Positions 25,664-31,960 of a stretch of 44,542 nucleotides of DNA are shown here, piece by piece. A model generated the notes under the pieces. That model saw only the letters and a program-made list of their open reading frames with translations. It did not search any database and was not told where the DNA came from. The stretch covers positions 1 through 44,542 of the forward strand of contig CAZVNS010000014.1 in assembly GCA_964628905.1 (NCBI GenBank). Reading direction: 5' to 3'. The translations under genes were made by a program, and so were the position numbers. The DNA is from JAJPXC01 sp964628905 (GTDB lineage: Bacteria; Bacteroidota; Bacteroidia; Bacteroidales; Muribaculaceae). Position 1 is the stretch's first letter, and every line of letters starts with the position of its first letter.

Positions 25664-27559
25664 ATGATGGCAGTGAGCAAGAAGATCGGCAAGACGAGGA
25701 ACTCGTTTAAGTATACCGCGGGCAAACTGCTCGCCTGGCTGGGCGTGGCGTTTGGCATCGGGGTGGTGATGAAGGTGCTATTCCTTGTCATCAACCTTGG
25801 CATATACTCTGATTATGGCTTGGCCGACTATCTGCAGGCGTTATGGCATGGGTTGCCGATGGATCTATGTGTGGGCGCTTATCTGACGGTGATACCGGCT
25901 CTGCTGCTGATAGCACACCAATTCACCAAGTGGAGCGGCCTGCATACGATAGAACGCATTTACTGTATTGCGATAGGCGTGGTGGTTGGCTGGATTTTTG
26001 CGGCCGACGATATGCTCTACGGATATTGGGAGTTCAAGCTCGACACAACGCCGATTTTCTATTTCACGACTTCCCCCTCGGCTGCGTTGGCCAGCATCAC
26101 GTGGTGGCAATACATCGCAGGTTTTCTTATGTGGGGTGCGTTCGCCGTAGGGATTTATGCGGCTTTGTGGTATGGCGCAGGCCGACTGAAGGCTCCGACG
26201 GCTATGAATGTGGTGTCGCGATTGAAGCGAGTGGGTTGGCTGCTGCTGATGACCGCCGGATTGTTCCTGCCCATACGCGGAGGCATCACCGTGTCGACGA
26301 TGAATCTCAGCAACGCCTACTTCTCAACCGACCAGCGACTTAACCATGCGGCGGTCAATCCTGTGTTCAGCCTGCTCTACTCCGCCACTCACTCGGGAGG
26401 GGATCTTGAGAATTTCACATATTACGATACCGATGAGGCTCTCCGCATCTTTGATGAGGTGATGGCTTGCGATACCTCGGCAACAGATACCCTGGCTCCA
26501 CTTCTGCGAACCGACCGCCCGGATGTGTATATCATTATCCTTGAGAGCTTTTCGGCGCACCTGATGCCATCGTTAGGTGGAGAGGAGATAGCCGTAAAAC
26601 TCGACTCGATAGCCCGCGAGGGGGTGCTGTTCACCCGGCATTTCGCTTCAGGCTTCCGCACCGATCGCGCTATTCCGGCGATACTTAGCGGCTATCCGGC
26701 GGTGCCAACGGTGAGTGTGATGAAGGAGGTGGCGCGCTGCGAGAGGCTCCCGTCGATTGCCCATGAGCTTGCCGCTCAGGGATATCAGTCGACTTACTAC
26801 TACGGCGGCGACGCCAATTTCACCAACATGAAGGCTTATCTGCTGTCGTCGGGCTTCGACCGCGTGGTGTCGGATGTCGACTTCCCCGTGGGCGACCGCA
26901 TGTCGAAGTGGGGCGTGCTCGACCATGTGCTGCTCGGCCGCGCCATCGCCGAGATGAAGGATGCAAGTGGCCCGTCATTTACGGTGGTACAGACTTCGAG
27001 CAGTCATGAGCCGTTTGAGGTGCCTTACGATAACCCCAATCTACAATTCAACAAGGCCGCAAATGCCTTTGGCTATACCGACGAGGCTGTGGCTCGGTTT
27101 GTCGACGAGCTGCGCGACTCCCCCCGGTGGGACAACGCCCTGGTGATCCTCGTGCCCGACCACTATGCCGCCTACCCGCGCAATGAGCAGAACTTCCTTA
27201 AACGACATCATGTGCCGTTAGTGATGACCGGAGGAGCGCTTGCCAAGCGTCAGCGCCGGATTGATACGCCGATGTCGCAAAGCGATATTGCGGCTACGCT
27301 GTTGGGGGCAATGGGGCTCGACCACTCAGCCTTCCGCTTCAGCCGCGACGTGATGCAGCCAGGAGCCGAGGGCGCTGCCTTCTTCTCAAGCATCGGCAAT
27401 GCCGGATGGGTGACCCCCAATGACACATTAATATATGAATACACCGGAGGCAAAGTGCTGAATGCCGATGCCGACCAACAGCTATCTCTGCCTCAGCTCA
27501 AGGCCTTCATGCAGATACTCTACACTGATTTCGAACAACCGCAAATGCTCAGTCGCTGA
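25664..27559 (+). CDS. LTA synthase/phosphoethanolamine transferase-type membrane sulfatase-fold protein
   Basis: The 631-residue protein has an N-terminal membrane part with about five helices (to roughly residue 215) and a C-terminal alkaline-phosphatase-superfamily domain of the sulfatase fold facing the periplasm. The metal-binding and catalytic segments are VYIIILESFSAH (metal Glu), SGFRTDRAIPAILSGYPA with the likely nucleophile Thr333, YYGGDANFTNMKAYL, VQTSSSHEPF and VPDHYAAYP (metal Asp/His). Family members transfer phosphoglycerol or phosphoethanolamine from phospholipids to surface glycans or lipids; the substrate here is unknown. The start is fixed by the promoter box at 25647-25654; an ATG one codon further is equally possible. 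The PAP2 gene follows after 2 bp. Confidence 0.85.
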   Translation: MMAVSKKIGKTRNSFKYTAGKLLAWLGVAFGIGVVMKVLFLVINLGIYSDYGLADYLQALWHGLPMDLCVGAYLTVIPALLLIAHQFTKWSGLHTIERIYCIAIGVVVGWIFAADDMLYGYWEFKLDTTPIFYFTTSPSAALASITWWQYIAGFLMWGAFAVGIYAALWYGAGRLKAPTAMNVVSRLKRVGWLLLMTAGLFLPIRGGITVSTMNLSNAYFSTDQRLNHAAVNPVFSLLYSATHSGGDLENFTYYDTDEALRIFDEVMACDTSATDTLAPLLRTDRPDVYIIILESFSAHLMPSLGGEEIAVKLDSIAREGVLFTRHFASGFRTDRAIPAILSGYPAVPTVSVMKEVARCERLPSIAHELAAQGYQSTYYYGGDANFTNMKAYLLSSGFDRVVSDVDFPVGDRMSKWGVLDHVLLGRAIAEMKDASGPSFTVVQTSSSHEPFEVPYDNPNLQFNKAANAFGYTDEAVARFVDELRDSPRWDNALVILVPDHYAAYPRNEQNFLKRHHVPLVMTGGALAKRQRRIDTPMSQSDIAATLLGAMGLDHSAFRFSRDVMQPGAEGAAFFSSIGNAGWVTPNDTLIYEYTGGKVLNADADQQLSLPQLKAFMQILYTDFEQPQMLSR

Positions 27560-27561
27560 CC

Positions 27562-28212
27562 ATGTCGATAATAGAACTGATAACTGAATTGGATACCAAT
27601 GTGTTCCTGGCGCTGAATGGCCTGAACACCCCATGGCTTGACCCTGTGATGTGGGTGTTGACCGGTAAGTTCACTTGGGTGGCCCTTTACGCCTTGCTGC
27701 TCTGGTGGCTGTATCGCCGGTTTGAGTGGCGGCAGGCCACGGTATATCTCATGGCGGTGGTGCTGACGATCGTTGTTGCCGACCAGGTGTGCGGGGGAGT
27801 GCTCCGCGGAGCCATCGGCCGACTGCGCCCGGCTAACCTCCAAAACCCAATATCGCACATGGTGCATATAGTCAACGACTATCGCGGCGGGAACTTCGGT
27901 TTTCCATCGTGCCATGGTGCCAACTCGTTTGGCTTGGCAGTGATAATGAGCCTGATAATGCGTCGACGATGGTTCACATGGTGCATCCTGGCGTGGGCTG
28001 CCCTCAACAGCTACACGCGCCTGTACTTGGGCGTGCACTATCCCGGCGACATCTTCATCGGAGCATGCATCGGCTCGCTTGCCGGATGGCTGATGTACCT
28101 TGTGGCCCGGTGGGTGATACGCCGTTGGATCAGGGTTGATAATACAGGGGGAGGCAGCGCACCAGATAGTTACGGGCCTCGTCCCACGGCAGATACTCGC
28201 GCTCGTCGTTAG
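27562..28212 (+). CDS. PAP2-family membrane phosphatase
   Basis: The 216-residue protein is a multi-pass membrane phosphatase of the PAP2/vanadium haloperoxidase superfamily. The three motifs are RGAIGRLRP (with Arg for the usual first Lys), FPSCHGANSF (Cys instead of Gly in PSGH) and NSYTRLYLGVHYPGDI with the catalytic His and Asp. Enzymes of this type dephosphorylate lipid phosphates such as undecaprenyl diphosphate, phosphatidylglycerophosphate or lipid A. The gene lies 2 bp after the sulfatase-fold transferase, suggesting linked lipid or surface-glycan work. Its last 27 codons are antisense to the end of the convergent phytase gene; that tail is polar and Gly/Arg-rich, unlike the membrane domain. 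Confidence 0.88.
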   Translation: MSIIELITELDTNVFLALNGLNTPWLDPVMWVLTGKFTWVALYALLLWWLYRRFEWRQATVYLMAVVLTIVVADQVCGGVLRGAIGRLRPANLQNPISHMVHIVNDYRGGNFGFPSCHGANSFGLAVIMSLIMRRRWFTWCILAWAALNSYTRLYLGVHYPGDIFIGACIGSLAGWLMYLVARWVIRRWIRVDNTGGGSAPDSYGPRPTADTRARR

Positions 28213-29392
28213 GGAGCAACTTGATTGGGCGCTCGTTGAGGTCAAATCGCACATAATACTTCCCCTTCTTGGCCGACTTGAAGAGTATCATCTGTAAGTT
28301 GGCGGCCATAGGCACGTTCTGGAAGTCCATCCAGTGTTGCCCCACGGTGTCGAAGTAGTTGGTGAGGTAGTAGCTGCCGGGCACGCGCATCAGCGACAAT
28401 AGGGGGAAGAGGGTCTCGGCATGGCCAAAGCGTAGGTCGACCGTGGCGGGATTGTTGCCGGCGATGAACTCATCGGTAAGGGTGATGATGTTGAGCAGCA
28501 GCTGCGAGGCTATGTCGGCGGGCACCGCCGAGAGTGTCGAAGCCGCGCGCTGCAGGTATTGGCGCAGGTTGAATATCGACCATAGCGCATTGTATTCGTC
28601 GATGGTGAAGTAGTCGAGAGCATTGGCCTCGACGCTCATGGCGCTTAATCCTGCTATCACATAATACTCAATCAGAGAGAGATTTTGAGGGTCCTTGTCG
28701 CCATAATCGAAGCCTTTGCCCACGACGCGGGCTATGGGGCCTGTAGGTGCTGTGGCGGCGAAGTATGGGTCGTAGGCTTCCTTCCACGTGCCTCCTTTGA
28801 TGTAGGCGATATAGTCCTGGTCGACATCGAACGGGCGCATCAACGCGGAGTTCTGACGGCCTGTTGAGGTGATGATTTCCACATGGTTGTTCAATCGGTC
28901 GAGCTGATGCACGAAGCTGAACATGCTCATCATCGACCTCGGGGAGTACGACGAGATGGCGTTGACCACACCGTCGGTGAACAGTGCGGGGAAGGTGGTG
29001 AACATCCTGGAAGCTATGCCCCGCTGCTCGGCCATGCCAAGCGAGTCGAGGGCGCCCCAGCGGTTATGGCTTGTGTCGATCACATAATCGACGAGCTTTT
29101 CGAGCTTCGAACCTAATGGTGTGATGGTGCCCTGCTCACGTGCTGACTGTAGCACCTGTTTCAGCTCCACGCAATGAGTGGCCGATGCGGGGTAGCGCGA
29201 GCCGTGACGCCCCACATGACTGATATACACCGGCTTTAGCGTGTCAGGAGCCGCTACGGAGTGCTCCGGCACAGGGTAGGGCTTCAAGCTACCTTGACAG
29301 TCGGCTGCGGGATAGTGGGTGGCGGTGGGGTCGGCTGCGAATGCGGCCATAGCCGACCACAGCAAGCATATTGACAGGAGAATTTTGTGCAT
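28130..29392 (-). CDS. MINPP-like histidine acid phosphatase (phytase)
   Basis: The 420-residue protein has a cleavable signal peptide (ICLLWSAMAAFAADP) and the clade-2 histidine phosphatase fold. The nucleophile motif is SHVGRHGSRYP (RHGxRxP) and the proton donor motif is HAE in DLRFGHAETLFPL rather than HD. HAE is the mark of multiple inositol polyphosphate phosphatases, including the studied Bacteroides enzyme, which degrade phytate. The likely role is release of phosphate from inositol phosphates in the periplasm or outside the cell. It converges on the PAP2 gene with an 83-bp overlap and is divergent from the small TPR gene, with back-to-back promoter boxes. Confidence 0.85.
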   Translation of the reverse strand: MHKILLSICLLWSAMAAFAADPTATHYPAADCQGSLKPYPVPEHSVAAPDTLKPVYISHVGRHGSRYPASATHCVELKQVLQSAREQGTITPLGSKLEKLVDYVIDTSHNRWGALDSLGMAEQRGIASRMFTTFPALFTDGVVNAISSYSPRSMMSMFSFVHQLDRLNNHVEIITSTGRQNSALMRPFDVDQDYIAYIKGGTWKEAYDPYFAATAPTGPIARVVGKGFDYGDKDPQNLSLIEYYVIAGLSAMSVEANALDYFTIDEYNALWSIFNLRQYLQRAASTLSAVPADIASQLLLNIITLTDEFIAGNNPATVDLRFGHAETLFPLLSLMRVPGSYYLTNYFDTVGQHWMDFQNVPMAANLQMILFKSAKKGKYYVRFDLNERPIKLLPNDEREYLPWDEARNYLVRCLPLYYQP

Positions 29393-29417
29393 CGTCGATT
29401 AGTTTTTCGTAAATTTG
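29384..29417 (+). promoter_or_regulatory. Promoter of the small TPR gene
   Basis: TTTG at 29384-29387 and TAAATTTG at 29410-29417 are 22 bp apart. The -33 box lies inside the first codons of the divergent phytase gene, so the two promoters must interfere sterically. Confidence 0.6.
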
Positions 29418-29423
29418 AACGCT

Positions 29424-29431
29424 CAAAAGTA
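29424..29431 (-). promoter_or_regulatory. -7 box of the MINPP-like gene
   Basis: On the - strand this reads TACTTTTG, matching TAnnTTTG, 32 bp before the ATG. A GTTG at about 29451-29454 (20 bp away) may be the -33 box. Confidence 0.5.
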
Positions 29432-29441
29432 CGCAAAAATT

Positions 29442-29711
29442 ATGGACAACACAACCATCAACTCATTAATATCGGCAAATCAGCTCGACCAGGCCCTCGA
29501 AATGTTGAACAAATCGCTTGCCAACAACCCCGCCGATGCGGAAGCCCTCTTTGCCCGCGGCCGCGTGTATTGGCGCCTCGGCAAGCGCGGCGATGCCATC
29601 TCCGACTACGAGGCTGCCGTCGCAGCCGACCCCGCGAGTCCGGCCGCCGTAGCCCTCGAGCAAGCCCGCCAGGTGATGGACTTCTTCAACCCCGACATCT
29701 ACAACCCCTAA
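29442..29711 (+). CDS. Small TPR-repeat protein
   Basis: This 89-residue protein consists of about two tetratricopeptide repeats: LISANQLDQALEMLNKSLAN and then PADAEALFARGRVYWRLGKR followed by GDAISDYEAAVAADPASP, with the usual small/aromatic spacing. It has no signal peptide. TPR repeats form helical scaffolds for protein contacts; the partner is unknown. Similar stand-alone mini-TPR proteins occur in Bacteroidales. The start at 29442 was preferred to 29415 because the latter overlaps the -7 box. It has its own promoter and is followed by the inverted pair of palindromic repeats. Confidence 0.8.
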   Translation: MDNTTINSLISANQLDQALEMLNKSLANNPADAEALFARGRVYWRLGKRGDAISDYEAAVAADPASPAAVALEQARQVMDFFNPDIYNP

Positions 29712-29751
29712 AAAATCTCACTACTCCATCTCCCCTCCCACCAGCCGCCCC

Positions 29752-29788
29752 CACCCACAAGTTGGGTCAAACCCCAGGTGCGTCCGCA
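29752..29788 (-). repeat. Dispersed intergenic palindromic repeat, copy C
   Basis: The reverse complement reads TGCGGACGCACC then TGGGGTTTGACCCAACTTG, clearly the same family as copy D. It forms an inverted pair with copy D (29830-29870), so the two can fold into one long hairpin. Confidence 0.7.
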
Positions 29789-29829
29789 CCGAGTTAATCC
29801 GTTACCAAGTGGGTATTATTGTAGGCGTT

Positions 29830-29870
29830 ATCGCGGACGCACATGGGGTGCGACCCTACTTGTGGGCGGG
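29830..29870 (+). repeat. Dispersed intergenic palindromic repeat, copy D
   Basis: The unit reads TCGCGGACGCACATGGGG, then TGCGACCCTACTTGTGGG. Inner arms GGACGCAC and GTGCGACC can pair (7 of 8), so each unit is itself an imperfect hairpin. Confidence 0.75.
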
Positions 29871-29875
29871 GGCGC

Positions 29876-30001
29876 TTAGATGCTAAAGCTTTAAACGACC
29901 CACTACATTACCTGCAGAGCATAGCGCTCAGGGCTATCCATACACATTAATTTTTAAGCAGGTAGTATTAAACGATTTTTGAATTCTTTGTTAGCATCTA
30001 A
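29876..30001. repeat. Nested inverted-repeat element
   Basis: TTAGATGCTAA at 29876-29886 is exactly reversed at 29991-30001. Inside lie TACCTGC (29909-29915) with GCAGGTA (29958-29964) and ATAGC (29921-29925) with GCTAT (29933-29937), all nested in order. No reading frame occurs. It could be a structured RNA or a tiny non-coding mobile element; no target duplication is visible. Confidence 0.5.
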
Positions 30002-30008
30002 ACGGACA

Positions 30009-30040
30009 TTTGTAAGTGTCCCAAATATCTCGTATATTTG
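30009..30040 (+). promoter_or_regulatory. Strong promoter without an immediate gene
   Basis: TTTG at 30009-30012 and TATATTTG at 30033-30040 are separated by 20 bp. The next supported start codon is 428 bp away at 30468. Confidence 0.65.
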
Positions 30041-30467
30041 CAATCGCATTTCGCACGTAGAAATCCGATATGGATTTGCGGGCAAGTGCAGACATTTTAT
30101 AAAATAGCGTTTACTCAGCGCTCATTCTTGGTTGTTTGAAATCTGACAGTTTCTAATTTGGATCAAGATTGTAGCAACAGTGGATGCCATGTTGATATGT
30201 AAACAATCCGACGTCAATTTGTCCCAATGTTAGGGATCCATATGCCGATCGTCGGGTTTGCATATTTGCGTGAGGCCTCTGCGTGTTGCTCGTTCTATCC
30301 AAATGGGCAATGTCAGAGCCTCAAACAGCGGGACGAGCAACAAGTATTGACTCTCACGCTTTTTTCATACCAGTTCTTACCATCTGAGAGCGATGGAGTG
30401 TTCGATAATGGAACGGAGCAACATTATCTGAAACACATTACCATTTTATGCTCCATTATTAATTGCA
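30041..30467 (+). other. Long gene-free leader or small RNA region
   Basis: A frame at 30227-30553 was judged not real, since it runs out of frame into the lipoprotein signal peptide and has no recognisable start context. A 10-bp perfect inverted repeat, extendable to 12 with a wobble, pairs 30284-30295 with 30331-30342. GAGGC (30272-30276) and GCCTC (30318-30322) could pair across it, making a pseudoknot-like arrangement. The region is either a long leader of the broken lipoprotein gene or a separate RNA. Confidence 0.35.
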
Positions 30468-30894
30468 ATGGTAAAGAAAGCCACTACGCTTCTGCTCAGC
30501 ATGCTTCTATGCATGCTTATCGCCGTACCCCTTACCGCTTGCGGCGGAGATGACGATGATGATGAACCCTCAGGCCCCGAAGCCAACATTGTCGGCACAT
30601 GGATAACTGATTATAAATAGTTATTATTATTCCATGTTGCTAAGAAAAGATCACACAGGATGGATAAACAGATTAAGGGGATCGAATGTTGATGCGCATA
30701 TGGAATTTGAATGGACGCTCACACAAGGCAGCGATGGTTCATATCGGCTTTCGCTGATTTATTCCTCAGGTGACTACGGTGCAAGTGGGCCGTTCTACGG
30801 ACGTGATGGTCTTTATAGCGCTGAAGTGACCATTGCTGGAAATTCAATGTCAGTCACTGGTCGGTGGGACACTTTTATCTTCCACCGTCAATAA
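30468..30894 (+). pseudogene. Small lipoprotein gene broken by a one-base frameshift
   Basis: The first frame gives a 50-residue product from ATG 30468 to TAG 30618-30620: a lipoprotein signal (LLLSMLLCMLIAVPLTAC), an acidic surface-export-like stretch GGDDDDDEPSG, and the start of a small beta-barrel domain (NIVGTWITDY). One base further on, the next frame continues with NSYYYSMLLRKDHTGWINR and ends at 30894 in SVTGRWDTFIFHRQ. Removing one A from the AAA at 30615-30617 joins both into about 141 residues, resembling the lipocalin-like small lipoproteins of Bacteroidales. Either the gene is a recent pseudogene, or the base is a sequencing error. A good terminator follows at 30916. Confidence 0.75.
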
Positions 30895-30915
30895 GTAACC
30901 ACACTGTATCTCTTT

Positions 30916-30953
30916 AAGGATGCCATAGCCTCGTAATGGCATCCTTTATTTTT
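30916..30953 (+). terminator. Intrinsic terminator after the broken lipoprotein gene
   Basis: AAGGATGCCAT (30916-30926) pairs exactly with 30936-30946 around a nine-base loop, followed by TATTTTT. Confidence 0.85.
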
Positions 30954-30990
30954 GCACTCGCCTAATGTCAACCCGGAAATAATTAGCCTG

Positions 30991-31070
30991 GCTGATTTCG
31001 TCAAATGTGTCAAGTATACTGAAAACTTTCGCTGATTTTGTGAAAAGTTTCATCTATACTGAAAACTATT
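30991..31070. repeat. Two tandem 40-bp repeats
   Basis: Units 30991-31030 and 31031-31070 match at about 32 of 40 positions, sharing GCTGATTT and TATACTGAAAACT. Such degenerate direct repeats ending in TACTGAAAA resemble the multiple terminal repeats of IS21-family elements, but no IS21 gene is nearby, so that origin is only a suggestion. Confidence 0.5.
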
Positions 31071-31087
31071 GCTACCTGTTGGTTGAA

Positions 31088-31270
31088 TTAAATTAGTGCA
31101 TATTTCACTTGACCGATTTGACGATGATTGATGAAATTAACGTACTGAAGCACTGTGAGGGCCGCGATTTTGGCTGCTGTCCGAGTGAAAAGGCCAGTGG
31201 GCTGTTTTGCGTAATTTCGGATCATCATAAACTGGTCGTTGAGTTGAGAGAAGAGGGTTTCGATTCTTTT
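31088..31270 (-). pseudogene. IS982-family transposase remnant (C-terminal end)
   Basis: Read on the - strand, about 60 residues match the C-terminal end of IS982-type transposases: RIETLFSQLNDQFMMIRNYA, then a TAAKIAALTVLQYVNFIN segment and a final stop at 31088. Upstream of about 31270 the similarity ends and the frame holds unrelated residues, so the N-terminal catalytic part is lost. No terminal inverted repeats were recognised. The fragment ends right at the promoter of the methyltransferase gene (31279-31310). A + strand frame over the same bases is its shadow. Recognition is from the family's C-terminal pattern and should be confirmed by a database search. Confidence 0.7.
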
Positions 31271-31278
31271 ATTAAACA

Positions 31279-31310
31279 GTTGCTGATGGCGTCCAATATG
31301 GCTACATTTG
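31279..31310 (+). promoter_or_regulatory. Promoter of the methyltransferase/ATPase pair
   Basis: GTTG at 31279-31282 and TACATTTG at 31303-31310 are 20 bp apart; the ATG is at 31345. It lies at the edge of the transposase remnant. Confidence 0.6.
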
Positions 31311-31344
31311 CAAAAAATCTCTAACACGTTAACGCTATTTCACC

Positions 31345-31959
31345 ATGTCGTGCGGAACTCAAAGCAATGGAGGCTTTTTTAATGAGATGGCTCCCAAGTG
31401 GGATGCCTTCAACAGCGTCACACCTGAGAAAATACGATATATCCTCGATAAGTCGCTTATCCATCGGGGGGATACGGTGCTCGATGTGGGCACCGGCACC
31501 GGGGTGCTCCTCCCATTCCTCGAGGAGGTGGTGGGACCACAGGGTCACATCAACGCTGCGGATATTTCCGACGGCATGCTGGCCGTGGCACGCAGCAAGT
31601 ATGAGCAGTACCCCAACATCGACTTCTATAATATAGATGTGGAGAACGACCAGGTGTCCGGCGAGTACGACTGTGTGACGATGTACTGCATGTATCCCCA
31701 CCTTGAGCGTCCGTTCGAGACCCTCGAATGGCTCTACAAGGTCAATCTCAAACCCGGGGGGCATATTGTGATCGCCTTCCCCAGCCCCAAGGAGTCAATC
31801 AACGGGTTCAATCACCACAACGACGGCAGCGTGCACTCGATGCGCCTGAAGGATGGCAACGACTTTGCTCGCGAACTCGGCGACTACGGCCTCAACGTCG
31901 ACTTTGTGGAAGATGACGACAAATGCTACATAATCCGTATCACCAAACCAGCAGCATAG
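31345..31959 (+). CDS. Class I SAM-dependent methyltransferase
   Basis: The 204-residue protein has the Rossmann-type methyltransferase fold: motif I VLDVGTGTGVLLPFL (about 45-59), an acidic end of strand 2 (INAADISDGMLAVA), DFYNIDVEND, and the post-II/III segment LKPGGHIVIAFPSP. The opening FFNEMAPKWDAF is like the start of UbiE/small-molecule methyltransferases. The product and substrate cannot be named. It has a Cys near the N-terminus (MSCGTQ). The AAA ATPase gene begins 1 bp after its stop, and its own promoter lies at 31279-31310, so the two genes form an operon next to a decayed insertion sequence. Confidence 0.85.
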   Translation: MSCGTQSNGGFFNEMAPKWDAFNSVTPEKIRYILDKSLIHRGDTVLDVGTGTGVLLPFLEEVVGPQGHINAADISDGMLAVARSKYEQYPNIDFYNIDVENDQVSGEYDCVTMYCMYPHLERPFETLEWLYKVNLKPGGHIVIAFPSPKESINGFNHHNDGSVHSMRLKDGNDFARELGDYGLNVDFVEDDDKCYIIRITKPAA

Positions 31960-31960
31960 T

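Noticed and set aside
30227..30553. 108-codon frame before the small lipoprotein
   Set aside because: It ends out of frame inside the lipoprotein signal peptide and has no recognisable features.
31109..31324. 71-codon frame on the + strand
   Set aside because: It is the antisense shadow of the IS982-type transposase remnant.
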